NCBI GenBank assembly: GCA_031426355.1
Contig: JANPLD010000118.1
Coordinates: forward strand, 15,365 to 79,364
DNA from: JANPLD01 sp031426355
GTDB taxonomy: Bacteria; Pseudomonadota; Alphaproteobacteria; Rickettsiales; UBA8987
Direction: 5' to 3'
Length of the DNA: 64,000 nt
Part shown: piece by piece, positions 16,155-24,929 of the stretch
Position numbering within the stretch: position 1 is the stretch's first letter
Layout of the letters: each line of letters starts with the position of its first letter
Notes under the pieces: generated by a model
The model's input: the letters and a program-made list of their open reading frames with translations, nothing else
Database searches by the model: none
Told to the model about the DNA's origin: nothing
Translations under genes and position numbers: made by a program

Positions 16155-16955
16155 TTAGAACTTTACCCTCACACCCGCATCAAGTGCAAGCGGAACAGGA
16201 GATAATTTTGTTATCCTTTCATCAGCATTTGAGCCATTCTGCGCATAATATTCGGCTCCAAAACCAGCCATTGCGGAGATTGCGCCGGATAACGCAATAT
16301 TATCGGTCACATCAAATTGCACACCTAATTTTTCTTTGAAATTCACCGGACTCATCTTGAATTGATGTGATTTATCTGCACCAATTTCAGACCTTTCATT
16401 ATTAAATATATAAGCAAAATTAGATTCAGTATATATGCTAAACCGCTCCGAAATATCCTTTTCAAGCCTGATATCAAGCAGCATCGTCGGCATAACGAAT
16501 TTTTCTAACTTATCATTTAAAAAATCAGTATTATTTTTCATTATGGTCACTCCACCCGATATAGAACCGGAAATAGCTATATCTGACCTATCGTTTTGAG
16601 ACCTTATCCCGCCGCCAACCGCCATAACCATCATTTGCTCCGGCCTGCCGGTATTTTCTACATTAGAGCTTGAATTTACAAAAAACCCATCATTTACGCC
16701 TCTTACATGAACTTCGAACAACCCTTGAACAAAGAAAATATTATCACTACGGCTACTAAAATTATATTTAAGGCTTAAATTACTTATTGGCGTCTGCCCG
16801 CCCGCCCTGAAGTTTTCCTCCCTGATAGGAACTAATCCGCCTGAATCCAGCGAATAACCATATACACGCTGCGTAATATCAAATGGTTTCCCAAGAAAGA
16901 AACTATTATAGTTTGAAAGTTCAAAACCAGCGCCTTTATTATGTTTATCCGGCAT
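16155..16955 (-). CDS. Outer-membrane beta-barrel protein lacking a signal peptide
   Basis: A 266-residue protein made of alternating amphipathic strands, such as NIFFVQGLFEVHVRGV and LALDAGVRVKF at the end. The final Phe and overall size suit an autotransporter-type or porin-type barrel domain. No signal peptide is present: translation begins MPDKHNKGAG, and an in-frame TGA lies five codons before that ATG. It is therefore either an N-terminally truncated remnant or uses a start I cannot see. It stands between rpsJ and pabB on the same strand. Family assignment is by general strand pattern only. Confidence 0.5.
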   Translation of the reverse strand: MPDKHNKGAGFELSNYNSFFLGKPFDITQRVYGYSLDSGGLVPIREENFRAGGQTPISNLSLKYNFSSRSDNIFFVQGLFEVHVRGVNDGFFVNSSSNVENTGRPEQMMVMAVGGGIRSQNDRSDIAISGSISGGVTIMKNNTDFLNDKLEKFVMPTMLLDIRLEKDISERFSIYTESNFAYIFNNERSEIGADKSHQFKMSPVNFKEKLGVQFDVTDNIALSGAISAMAGFGAEYYAQNGSNADERITKLSPVPLALDAGVRVKF

Positions 16956-16999
16956 AAGATCAAATATGGTTCAAGATGAAACCATACCAACTCTACATA

Positions 17000-18184
17000 T
17001 CAAAGCAATTCAATTTCTTTGCTAACCCCTAACACTTCCGCCATTGCCGAGGCTTTTATCATAGTTTCCTGCCATTCAGATTCAGGGCTGCTGTCATATA
17101 CTATCCCCCCGCCAACCTGAAATTCAAATTTATTCCCTTGGATTATAATAGTTCTTATCACTACAGAAAACTGACAGATATCTTCATTTATCAACCCCAA
17201 TATACCGCTATATATTCCTCTTTTTATACCCTCCAACTCAGAGCATAATTTCATCGCCTGTATCTTTGGCGCTCCTGTCATGGAACCGGGTGGAAAAATA
17301 GCCTTTATCAGGTCAAAACTGGTATTGCCCTCCTTCAACTTTCCAACAATAGTTGAATGCATATGGGAAATATTCTTGAATGAGGAAGTTTCAAAAAGCC
17401 CCCTTACCTTAACACTTCCAGCCTCGCAGGCACGCGCAAGATCATTACGCATCAAATCAGTTATCATCAGATTCTCTGACTGGTCCTTACCGCTGACTGA
17501 AAGCTCACCCTGCGCCCCTGCCCTTGCAGAGCCTTTTATAGGGCATGTTACCGCATTACCTTCACCATCAACCTTTAAAAACAATTCCGGGCTTGATGAA
17601 ATTATATAAGTCTCGCCAACTTTATAAAACACACTATACGGCGCTGGGCTAAGAACAGATAACTTTGCAAATAATGCAAATGCATTAACATCACCTTCAA
17701 ACTCTCCATAAAATTTCCGCGTAAGGTTCGCCTGATAAACATCACCACGCTCAATTCTCCCTCTTATAGTTTTAATTTTATCAAGATACTCCGCCTTACT
17801 CATATCAGAGCGCACATATTTCACTTCCGGCTTTTTATAATTCCCAGCAGAATATTCAGATAATATTTTCTGTAATTCTCCCGGCTCATAATTTTCTTTT
17901 TGAGAAAACTCGGAAAAATTTACATCATCATTTTTTATAAAAAAATCTTTATCCTCGGGAAGTTTTTCCAGTTTATTTTTAAGCCCATAACCAAGCCACC
18001 CAAAAAGATATTTACCTCTGCTATTTTTTATTTTCTTTTCTAGAACATCAAGATCACTACCGCGAACTAAATCATTTTCATCACTTAACAGAAATGAATT
18101 CTTATCACTATAAGGCACGAACTTACCCGTATGCAGCAACGCAAAATTTTTATCTGATGATATTAAATTTTTTATATTTCTCAT
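17000..18184 (-). CDS. pabB: Aminodeoxychorismate synthase component I
   Basis: About 394 residues of the chorismate-utilising family; converts chorismate with ammonia to 4-amino-4-deoxychorismate for folate. Seen: PYSVFYKVGETYIISSSPEL, the active-site stretch CPIKGSARAG (PIKGT-like, as in PabB and TrpE), ENLMITDLMRNDLARACEAG, and the closing GSMTGAPKIQAM and VGGGIVYDSSPESEWQETM. The ATG at 18184 (MRNIKNL, preceded by GGAAAA) is preferred over a GTG four codons earlier. The short N-terminal half, with no anthranilate-synthase feedback motif, supports PabB over TrpE, but the two are similar. Confidence 0.85.
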   Translation of the reverse strand: MRNIKNLISSDKNFALLHTGKFVPYSDKNSFLLSDENDLVRGSDLDVLEKKIKNSRGKYLFGWLGYGLKNKLEKLPEDKDFFIKNDDVNFSEFSQKENYEPGELQKILSEYSAGNYKKPEVKYVRSDMSKAEYLDKIKTIRGRIERGDVYQANLTRKFYGEFEGDVNAFALFAKLSVLSPAPYSVFYKVGETYIISSSPELFLKVDGEGNAVTCPIKGSARAGAQGELSVSGKDQSENLMITDLMRNDLARACEAGSVKVRGLFETSSFKNISHMHSTIVGKLKEGNTSFDLIKAIFPPGSMTGAPKIQAMKLCSELEGIKRGIYSGILGLINEDICQFSVVIRTIIIQGNKFEFQVGGGIVYDSSPESEWQETMIKASAMAEVLGVSKEIELL

Positions 18185-18273
18185 TTTTCCGGTCACTATT
18201 GACGAAACCTATATAACGACTATTACTACCCACAGCAACTGAACTCTGAATTCGAAACCCAATTATTAAAACC

Positions 18274-19200
18274 ATGTTCAATCCTGACCTCATAATTGAA
18301 AGAAGCAAACTCAAAAAACAGATATCATCATGGAGGTTACTTGCTTTCCTCGCGCTGATACTCCTGATATTCGCGGCTTTCAGCGACACCGCAAACTTTG
18401 GCAGCGTTAATCCGATGAGCAGCGGTTACATCGCCCGCATCAAGATCGAAGGCATTATATATGAGAACAGAACCCGCGATGAGATAATTAAAGAGATAGC
18501 AGAAGATAATAACATCAAAGCCGTGATTCTGGATGTTAACAGCCCGGGCGGCAGTGCAGTCGGTGGCGAAACACTTTACAAAGCAATTAAAGACCTCAAC
18601 GCTAAAAAACCTGTCGTCACCACAATGAATAGTTTAGCGGCTTCCGCAGGCTATTTAATTACACTAGGTTCTGAAAGGATCTTCGCACATAACGGAACCA
18701 TCACTGGCTCCATCGGTGTGATAATGGAAATACCAAATGTCAAAGCGCTTGCAGATAAGATTGGCGTTCGTTTTGATTACGTAAGAACTTCCCCTATCAA
18801 AGGTTCCCCTACCCTTTTTGAAGAAAAGAACGAAGCCGCATTAAAAGTTCTCAATGACATGATGCAGGATTTCTTCGTTTATTTTAAATCCATAGTTGCT
18901 GAAGAACGCAACCTTGACAAAGCAACCGTTGATAAACTTGCAGATGGCAGAATATTCTCTGGCGCGGCCGCAAAAAGAAGCGGCCTTATAGATGAGATCG
19001 GCGGCGAAGATGAAGCAGTAAAATGGCTAAAAAAAGTTAAGAAGATCGATAAAGATCTTGAGGTAAGGGAAGTAAAACTTTCCCGCACCGAAGACAGGCT
19101 TGAGGAATTTTTCGGCGGAGCATCTGAAAGCCTCTCCCTCCCAAGTCAGTTTGAAGCCATATATAACAAATTCCTTAACGGCCTTGGTTTAATGTTGTAA
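18274..19200 (+). CDS. sppA: Signal peptide peptidase SppA, short form
   Basis: A 308-residue S49 serine peptidase, membrane-anchored, which degrades cleaved signal peptides. One membrane segment at about 20-36 (WRLLAFLALILLIFAAF). The core shows ILDVNSPGGSAVGGETLY, the catalytic Ser in MNSLAASAGYLI, and the catalytic Lys in TSPIKGSPT. The C-terminal region GLIDEIGGEDEAVKWL is typical. Length matches the short, single-domain form. Divergent to pabB; ihfB follows 90 bp downstream, as in many alphaproteobacteria. Confidence 0.93.
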   Translation: MFNPDLIIERSKLKKQISSWRLLAFLALILLIFAAFSDTANFGSVNPMSSGYIARIKIEGIIYENRTRDEIIKEIAEDNNIKAVILDVNSPGGSAVGGETLYKAIKDLNAKKPVVTTMNSLAASAGYLITLGSERIFAHNGTITGSIGVIMEIPNVKALADKIGVRFDYVRTSPIKGSPTLFEEKNEAALKVLNDMMQDFFVYFKSIVAEERNLDKATVDKLADGRIFSGAAAKRSGLIDEIGGEDEAVKWLKKVKKIDKDLEVREVKLSRTEDRLEEFFGGASESLSLPSQFEAIYNKFLNGLGLML

Positions 19201-19290
19201 TTTAATGGTTTAAAGGTAATAATCATTTGATTTAGCTGAAAAATTAGATAAGACTAATTTTAGAACCCAACCCCTAATTGCTGATTAAAC

Positions 19291-19575
19291 ATGACAAAAT
19301 CAGAACTTGTAAAGATACTGAATGAGAAACACCCTCAATTACAACTGAAAGATGCCGCAGGCATCGTTGATCTCTTTTTTGACATGCTTACAGATTCACT
19401 CAAAGGTGATGGCAGGATAGAACTCCGCGGGTTTGGAACATTCACTATCCGCAAACGTGCAGCCCGTCAGGCGCGCAACCCTAGAACAGGTGATAAGGTA
19501 ACGGTCGGTGAACGCAAAGTGGTCTACTTCCGCGCCGGTAAAGGCCTTAAAGACAAGATTAATAAAGTTGTATAG
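19291..19575 (+). CDS. ihfB: Integration host factor subunit beta
   Basis: A 94-residue DNABII protein that bends DNA. Seen: MTKSELVKILNEKHPQLQLK, GRIELRGFGTFTIRKRAARQ, the DNA-arm ARNPRTGDKV and the end VYFRAGKGLKDKIN. RAARQARNPRTG and the FRAGKGLK end favour IhfB over HU. The sppA-ihfB order is common in alphaproteobacteria and supports this. Confidence 0.92.
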   Translation: MTKSELVKILNEKHPQLQLKDAAGIVDLFFDMLTDSLKGDGRIELRGFGTFTIRKRAARQARNPRTGDKVTVGERKVVYFRAGKGLKDKINKVV

Positions 19576-19618
19576 TCATATACAACGACTAAATCCTAAA
19601 TACTAACAACTAGCATAT

Positions 19619-20224
19619 ATGCAGCCATTCACAAAATTAACAGGCAGGTGTGCCCCTCTTCCGTTATCTAACATTGATACGGATATGATAATCCCGAAAC
19701 AATTCCTGAAGACCATCAAACGTACCGGCCTTGGCAAAAACTTATTTGATGAGATGCGCTTTACTAATGATGGCATAGAGATACCTTCATTCATTTTAAA
19801 CCAGCCTGCCTATCGCAATGCATCAATATTGATCGCCGGGCAGAATTTCGGCTGCGGCTCCTCTCGCGAGCATGCTCCATGGGCAATACTTGATTTCGGC
19901 ATACGCTGCGTAATAGCACCAAGCTACGCCGATATATTCTACAATAACTGCTTCAAGAATGGCATACTACCTTTAGTTCTATCTCAGGAACAGGTAGATG
20001 AAATAACCAAATATGCTGAGAATGAAAATAATTCCGTTGAAATAAACCTCGAAACTCAAACCGTTTCTGCAAACGGCAAAGCCTATAAATTCGAGATAGA
20101 CTCCTTTCGCAAATATTGCCTGATAAACGGCTTAGATGATATTGGCCTAACTCTAGAAAAAGAGAAAAATATCATATCCTACGAAGACAAGATGAAATCC
20201 CAAACCCCTTGGCTTTGGAATTAA
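19619..20224 (+). CDS. leuD: 3-isopropylmalate dehydratase small subunit
   Basis: A 201-residue LeuD, which with LeuC isomerises 2- to 3-isopropylmalate in leucine synthesis. Seen: LPLSNIDTDMIIPKQFLKTI, the signature GQNFGCGSSREHAPWAILDF and APSYADIFYNNCFKNGILP. Length is typical. leuC is not in the window. A complete leucine pathway would be unusual in an obligate intracellular Rickettsia-like organism, so this gene is informative about lifestyle. Confidence 0.95.
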   Translation: MQPFTKLTGRCAPLPLSNIDTDMIIPKQFLKTIKRTGLGKNLFDEMRFTNDGIEIPSFILNQPAYRNASILIAGQNFGCGSSREHAPWAILDFGIRCVIAPSYADIFYNNCFKNGILPLVLSQEQVDEITKYAENENNSVEINLETQTVSANGKAYKFEIDSFRKYCLINGLDDIGLTLEKEKNIISYEDKMKSQTPWLWN

Positions 20225-20304
20225 ACCAATTATTGTCATCGCCCGAGCTTTCGTAGAAAACTATAAGGTGATCCAAGACTGCAAGATTAATAATATTGCA
20301 GGAT

Positions 20305-20409
20305 ATGAAAATACCAAAATCCAGAAAACCTAAAGAAGATTTATTCCTATCTAAAATTTCTAACAAAAGGATAAGGAAAAACAAAATTTGGAAAGAATTT
20401 AATACCTAA
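20305..20409 (+). CDS. Possible 34-residue basic peptide
   Basis: In the 274-bp gap after leuD, an ATG at 20305 preceded by GCAGGAT opens a 34-codon frame, MKIPKSRKPKEDLFLSKISN and on to KEFNT, rich in Lys and Arg. It might be a small protein or the remnant of a longer gene. Only weak support: length is within chance expectation. The remainder of the gap holds nothing but the hairpin at 20447-20477. Confidence 0.15.
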   Translation: MKIPKSRKPKEDLFLSKISNKRIRKNKIWKEFNT

Positions 20410-20446
20410 AAACAATAAACATCATAAGCAATGTTACAAAAATAAC

Positions 20447-20477
20447 CCTGGATTCCAACCGTTGGCTAAAATCCAGG
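20447..20477 (-). terminator. Rho-independent terminator of the Cys-rich gene
   Basis: Arms CCTGGATT (20447-20454) and AATCCAGG (20470-20477), with an inner CCAAC/GTTGG pair in the loop. On the minus strand it is followed by GGTTATTTTTG, a U-tract. It lies 22 bp after the stop of the gene at 20499. Confidence 0.75.
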
Positions 20478-20498
20478 AAGTAAAAGTAAATTATTAAT

Positions 20499-20963
20499 CT
20501 AACAACCTGCTAAACAAACATTTTTTTGATTCTTAGCAGCTTCTAACCTATCATCTGCTACAGTTTTACAAATGGTTCTTTGCTCTAAAGTTTGCGCATT
20601 GTTCAAACAATTTTTCTTTTCATCATTAATAGTCTTTTTTTGAACTTCGAAAGCAGCATTACATGCTGAGGTACAAGCTTTAAATGCGACTACACAATTT
20701 TTCTTACATTGCTTCGCTTCATCTTCCGCACTTTTAATGGCTATTTTTGCTACAGCTTTACACGCGCTTTTCTGCTCTGGAGTAGTTGCTGACTGAAGAC
20801 ATGCATCTCTTTGAACTTTTGCCGCATTTTTTTTAGCATCCAAGGCCATATTACAGTTTAATTTACAGGCTTCGCTGTTTGAACCACCGCCATTCTGCGC
20901 AAGTGCAATACCTGAATATGACATAGCAATAGTAAAGCTTATTAGTGTGATTAATTTTTTCAT
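20499..20963 (-). CDS. Periplasmic Cys-rich protein with exact 64-residue duplication
   Basis: A 154-residue protein with signal peptide (cleavage near ALAQ, residues 20-23). The mature part consists of two helical units carrying six cysteines each: 33, 37, 55, 68, 86, 90 and 97, 101, 119, 132, 150, 154. Every Cys of the second unit is exactly 64 residues after its counterpart. Each unit has a CxxxC pair at both ends and a shared TxEQxxxCKxVA stretch, which suggests disulfide-linked helical hairpins. No family recognised. It has its own terminator; a palindrome GACCAAAATTGGTC (20984-20997) and a TTAA-N7-TTAA box (21040-21054) lie upstream. Confidence 0.8.
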   Translation of the reverse strand: MKKLITLISFTIAMSYSGIALAQNGGGSNSEACKLNCNMALDAKKNAAKVQRDACLQSATTPEQKSACKAVAKIAIKSAEDEAKQCKKNCVVAFKACTSACNAAFEVQKKTINDEKKNCLNNAQTLEQRTICKTVADDRLEAAKNQKNVCLAGC

Positions 20964-20983
20964 AGGATCCTCTTTTTGATAAA

Positions 20984-20997
20984 GACCAAAATTGGTC
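20984..20997. promoter_or_regulatory. Perfect 14-bp palindrome, possible operator
   Basis: GACCAAAATTGGTC is a perfect palindrome 21 bp before the ATG of the Cys-rich gene. The size and symmetry fit a dimeric repressor site, but it could equally be a small leader hairpin. Upstream, CGTAACAA occurs twice 11 bp apart on the minus strand (21016-21037 region). Confidence 0.35.
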
Positions 20998-21039
20998 TAA
21001 TACACTATATATAAAATTTGTTACGAGATTGTTACGAAA

Positions 21040-21054
21040 TTAATCTTTTTTTAA
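21040..21054. promoter_or_regulatory. TTAA-N7-TTAA box upstream of the Cys-rich gene
   Basis: TTAA at 21040-21043 and at 21051-21054 with 7 nt between. Unlike the other boxes, no -10-like hexamer stands 11-12 nt downstream on the minus strand; the nearest TATATA is 27 nt away. It may be a CtrA site of different geometry or chance in A+T-rich DNA. Confidence 0.3.
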
Positions 21055-21095
21055 CTTATTTTATAACCATTTGATCTTTATAGATAATTAACTAC

Positions 21096-21725
21096 TTATT
21101 TCTTCTCTTTTAATTCCCTCAGCTTTTTAGCCCTGTAATGCCTGAACATATAAACTGATATCAGCAACGCAGCGAAAGTAACAAGACCAACTTTCACATA
21201 AAACAGATACGGCTTAATAAGGTGGCTATGCTCACCTATCATATAACCAAGTGTCAGCAATATACCCATCCATAATATTCCGCTGAGCAAACAATAGAAC
21301 AGATATTTACTTACCTTCATATTCGCCAGCCCCGCCGGGAAACCTATATAATGTTTTACCGCCGGCAATAACCTGCCTGTAAAAACAGATATACCGCCAT
21401 GGTCTTTAAAATACTCTTCAACCTTGGCAAATTTCTCATTGGACATCATGAATATTTTCGGATGCTTGAGCAAAAGGCTTTTACCGTAATGAACTGCAAT
21501 CCAGTAATTGATATATCCGCCCGCAACAGACCCGGAAACACTCGCAATAAGAACTAATGTAAAATCAAGATGCCCCTCATGAACAAGGTAACCCGCCGGT
21601 ATCATTGTTAGCTCAGCAGGTATTGGGATAAACGTGCTTTCTATAAGTGTCATGAAAAAAATGCCGAAATATCCAAGCCTTTCAACAAAACTCACTAAAA
21701 ATTCGGTCGCCTGATCAAAATCCAT
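21096..21725 (-). CDS. DedA family membrane protein
   Basis: A 209-residue inner-membrane protein of the DedA/SNARE-associated family, implicated in lipid (undecaprenyl phosphate) flipping and membrane homeostasis. Seen: FFMTLIESTFIPIPAELTMI with the acidic family residue, SGSVAGGYINYWIAVHYG, and the re-entrant FTGRLLPAVKHYIGFPAG with conserved Arg. Four to five hydrophobic segments and a basic tail (KKLRELKEKK). Monocistronic as far as can be seen. Confidence 0.9.
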   Translation of the reverse strand: MDFDQATEFLVSFVERLGYFGIFFMTLIESTFIPIPAELTMIPAGYLVHEGHLDFTLVLIASVSGSVAGGYINYWIAVHYGKSLLLKHPKIFMMSNEKFAKVEEYFKDHGGISVFTGRLLPAVKHYIGFPAGLANMKVSKYLFYCLLSGILWMGILLTLGYMIGEHSHLIKPYLFYVKVGLVTFAALLISVYMFRHYRAKKLRELKEKK

Positions 21726-21924
21726 TCAATATCCCGTATTAAAAATTTTTTCCGATATACAACAGATAATAGTTTTTTAAAATGTAAAAATGCCTCATTG
21801 AATAAATTTATTTATTCTAATTACGGATTAAAAAATAAATCTCTTTTTGAAATTTTTTATAAGGAAAGTTTCATATATTTTGTTATACTGCATAAGTTAG
21901 CAATAAAAAAATAGCAGTCTTTTT

Positions 21925-22551
21925 ATGGCTTATTCCTCCAATCGGGCCTCGCAGTTTTTTTCGGGGCCCGATAAGAACATAAACATCGTTCTCGCCGCCA
22001 GCGCAGTTAATGCGCTGATCATTTTTGGCATTTTATATGCCCTTGAATATGAACATAACCTGCTTGAATTTTTCATTACATTCCGCACATTAGGTTTGGC
22101 ATTACTCGCCTATAAATTCCGCTCCGGCCTGAAAAGGGATTTCGGCAAATTCCTTTGTGGCATCAATATATTCCTCGCCATAATCGCCAATTACTTTGTC
22201 TATAACGGCGATATAAATGACAGCGGCTGGGAAATGATGGACACAATAATCATAGAAAAAGCCTCAGAAAAAATGAATGATGCCAGTGATAACGCCAGCA
22301 CCACTTTTGATGAAGCAACCGCGCAGGCACAAAAACAGGTGAATAAAGTAGCCGCTCAGGTTCCCGTTCCAGCCCCGGTATCAACCGCGCCATTTGAAAT
22401 AAAACCACTTAAGATTAATCTGCCCAACCTTCCACCTATTAACCAGCAGATACAACAACCCACAATTCAGCAACAGCAACCACAAGCAACCCAGCCTACA
22501 AGGCAACAACCCTCTGACCCACTCAGGCAAGGCTATTCCATCGGTAACTAA
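21925..22551 (+). CDS. Unknown membrane protein with Pro/Gln-rich tail
   Basis: A 208-residue protein. Three hydrophobic segments in the first half (about 19-39, 47-64, 76-95) are followed by an acidic/Ala-rich helical region. The tail (from about 145) is rich in Pro, Gln and Thr, with the low-complexity stretch QQIQQPTIQQQQPQATQP. A TATACT -10-like hexamer near 21890 stands 35 bp before the ATG; no double TTAA box is present. Function unknown; the layout (membrane anchor plus disordered tail) resembles envelope-spanning or scaffold proteins. Confidence 0.65.
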   Translation: MAYSSNRASQFFSGPDKNINIVLAASAVNALIIFGILYALEYEHNLLEFFITFRTLGLALLAYKFRSGLKRDFGKFLCGINIFLAIIANYFVYNGDINDSGWEMMDTIIIEKASEKMNDASDNASTTFDEATAQAQKQVNKVAAQVPVPAPVSTAPFEIKPLKINLPNLPPINQQIQQPTIQQQQPQATQPTRQQPSDPLRQGYSIGN

Positions 22552-22583
22552 CCTTTAGATATTACATCTTTCAAAAAGCAAAA

Positions 22584-22611
22584 TGGCCAATAATATTTCT
22601 ATTATCAGCCA
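22584..22611. terminator. Bidirectional terminator between the gene at 21925 and rho
   Basis: A hairpin with arms TGGCCAATAATA and TATTATCAGCCA (10 of 12 pairs) and loop TTTC. On the minus strand it is followed by TTTTGCTTTTT. It lies between two convergent genes. Confidence 0.7.
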
Positions 22612-22649
22612 TATAAAATTAATTTAACTCAGATATTTGAGCTAAATAT

Positions 22650-24806
22650 CTAATCTTTATCTTTAACTTTATCCTTGTCTTTTGCAGGGATCTTTCTTCC
22701 GCCGCCAACCCTTTCAACTACCGGGCCGGAATTCATACTGGTAAAGAACTCATCATTGGTTTTTGTCTCACGTATCTTCTCCATCAGGAACTCCATTGCG
22801 TCCATAGAACCCATTGGGGAAATGATTTTACGTAATATCCAAACTTTCTGCATCTCACCTTCATCATAAAGAAGTTCTTCATGACGCGTGCCTGAACGAA
22901 GTATATCAATAGCCGGGAATATTCTTTTATCAGCAAGCTTACGATCAAGCACAACTTCCGAGTTACCTGTACCTTTGAATTCCTCGAATATCACCTCATC
23001 CATTCTTGAACCAGTCTCAATAAGAGCTGTCGCAATGATCGTCAGTGAACCGCCATTCTCAGTATTCCTTGCTGCACCGAAGAATCTTTTCGGCCTTTGA
23101 AGCGCATTCGCATCCACACCACCTGTAAGTACTTTACCAGAGGATGGCACAACGGTATTATAAGCACGCGCCAGCCTTGTGATCGAATCAAGGAGGATAA
23201 CAACATCCCTACCATGCTCTACAAGCCTGCGGGCCTTCTCAATAATAAGTTCTGCTAACTGTACGTGGCGTGTTGCCGGCTCATCAAATGTCGAGCTTAC
23301 AACTTCACCTTTTACCGTACGCGTCATATCCGTAACCTCTTCCGGGCGCTCATCTATCAGAAGAACAATAAGGTCAACTTCCGGATGGTTAGTTTCAATT
23401 GATTTCGCGATCGTTTGCAGAAGTACCGTTTTACCTGAACGAGGAGGCGCCACAATCAAAGCCCTTTGCCCTTTTCCAAGCGGAGAAACAAGGTCAATAA
23501 CGCGCGCTGCATTATTATTCTTATCAGTGCTAGGCAATTCCATCTTGAGTTTTTTATCAGGATAAAGCGGCGTCAGATTGTCGAAATTCGTCTTTTTGCC
23601 AAGCCTTCCATGAAGGTCAATACCATTAACACTTTTAATCCTTGTTAATGCGAAATACCTCTCACGCAATTTTGGCGCACGCACCTCACCTTCAACCGTG
23701 TCACCAGTCCTAAGCGAAAATCTTTTCACCTGATTTGGCGATACATAAACGTCATCAGGACCAGCACGGTAATTATATTCTCTCGAACGGAGGAACCCGA
23801 AACCATCAGGCATTATCTCTAAAACACCTTCAAATATAACAATACCTTCCTGCTGCTCCATCATCACGCGGAGTATGTGGAAGATAATTTCCTGCTTAAG
23901 CATGAAGTTTGAACCTTCAATACCAGCTTCACGGGCTAATTCTATCAGCTCTTCCGCAGGTTTTGATTTAAGGTCTTTCACGAATAATGTCGGAACATCC
24001 TTCGCTTGTGTAAATCCGCCTTCAGCATCTTCACCATTATCATCTTGTGGTGGTACGAAATCAGGCGCCTTACCCGCTACAGAATTAGAGATGTAATCAT
24101 ACTCATTATTCATTGGCGGAACCGCGCTACCTGATACTATTGCCGGGTTCACATTTGGATCCATCGCCTCAGGATTCTGGTTTGCATCAACCCTTACTGG
24201 CTGTGGCTGCCTTTCAAAACCGCCATCATTACCATTTTTCTCAGGCCTGTTATTGTCATATCTATCGTTATTACGATCATTATTGCGGTTATCATATCTA
24301 CCGCCGCCTCTATTATTATCATATCTGTCGTTACTATTACGGTTGTCATATCTTCCGCCACCGCCGCTATTATTCCTGTCGTTACGGTCATTTCTTCCCC
24401 TGCCACCGTTACGGTCATTCCTGTCATTATTATTGCGATCGTTACGGAAATTATTCCTGCGAGGTGCGCCGTTATTATGCCCGCCAGAACCGCCGCCATT
24501 CCCTCTGTTGTCATCACGGTTACCCCTTTCATAGCCACCGCCTTCACCTCTATCGCCCCTTACATCGCCTCGACCCTCAGCCCTCGTCCCGCCTTGGTTA
24601 GGTGCATTATCACCATTACTTTCATTTGTAACTACCGGAGCCGCTTGAGCTACCGGAGCTGAAACTGCCGCCGATTGTACTGGAGCCGCCGCTGGAGCTT
24701 CTGGAGTTTGTACCGAAACTGGTGCTGAAGCATCTGAGCTTCCTTGATCTTTACTTTCTTTCGCTGGAGTTTTACGCGCGGAAAGACCGAGTTTTTCTTC
24801 TGTCAT
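22650..24806 (-). CDS. rho: Transcription termination factor Rho with disordered N-terminus
   Basis: Rho hexameric RNA helicase, 718 residues against about 420 in most relatives. Residues 1-270 are an added low-complexity region: Ala/Pro/Val-rich (28-58), then Arg/Asn/Asp/Gly-rich (72-198) with repeats such as RYDNRN and NDRNDRN. The Rho core follows: FVKDLKSKPAEELIELARE, GVLEIMPDGFGFLRS (RNA-binding OB fold), Walker A VAPPRSGKTVLLQTIA, VLLIDERPEEVTDM, and the R-loop/C-terminal part KADKRIFPAIDIL-like. The insertion may bind RNA or promote condensates, as reported for Rho proteins with similar insertions in other phyla. A strong promoter lies 220 bp upstream. Confidence 0.96.
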   Translation of the reverse strand: MTEEKLGLSARKTPAKESKDQGSSDASAPVSVQTPEAPAAAPVQSAAVSAPVAQAAPVVTNESNGDNAPNQGGTRAEGRGDVRGDRGEGGGYERGNRDDNRGNGGGSGGHNNGAPRRNNFRNDRNNNDRNDRNGGRGRNDRNDRNNSGGGGRYDNRNSNDRYDNNRGGGRYDNRNNDRNNDRYDNNRPEKNGNDGGFERQPQPVRVDANQNPEAMDPNVNPAIVSGSAVPPMNNEYDYISNSVAGKAPDFVPPQDDNGEDAEGGFTQAKDVPTLFVKDLKSKPAEELIELAREAGIEGSNFMLKQEIIFHILRVMMEQQEGIVIFEGVLEIMPDGFGFLRSREYNYRAGPDDVYVSPNQVKRFSLRTGDTVEGEVRAPKLRERYFALTRIKSVNGIDLHGRLGKKTNFDNLTPLYPDKKLKMELPSTDKNNNAARVIDLVSPLGKGQRALIVAPPRSGKTVLLQTIAKSIETNHPEVDLIVLLIDERPEEVTDMTRTVKGEVVSSTFDEPATRHVQLAELIIEKARRLVEHGRDVVILLDSITRLARAYNTVVPSSGKVLTGGVDANALQRPKRFFGAARNTENGGSLTIIATALIETGSRMDEVIFEEFKGTGNSEVVLDRKLADKRIFPAIDILRSGTRHEELLYDEGEMQKVWILRKIISPMGSMDAMEFLMEKIRETKTNDEFFTSMNSGPVVERVGGGRKIPAKDKDKVKDKD

Positions 24807-24929
24807 ATATATTGTTTGTTAGTTTAAGTTTTAGATTAGATTGTTTGGATAATATTTTGGAATAATTGGATATTATTGATTTTGATGAGCTAAAAATTGC
24901 TTATAAGTACAAATGTTATCTGATCTTAT

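Noticed and set aside
16155..16955. Calling the barrel gene a confirmed pseudogene
   Set aside because: The frame is intact over 266 codons; only the missing signal peptide points to truncation, so it is listed as a CDS with a caveat.
24113..24601. Several His/Tyr- or Leu-rich frames opposite the rho N-terminus
   Set aside because: Produced by the repetitive Arg/Asn/Asp/Gly-coding region of rho; no ribosome sites or independent support.
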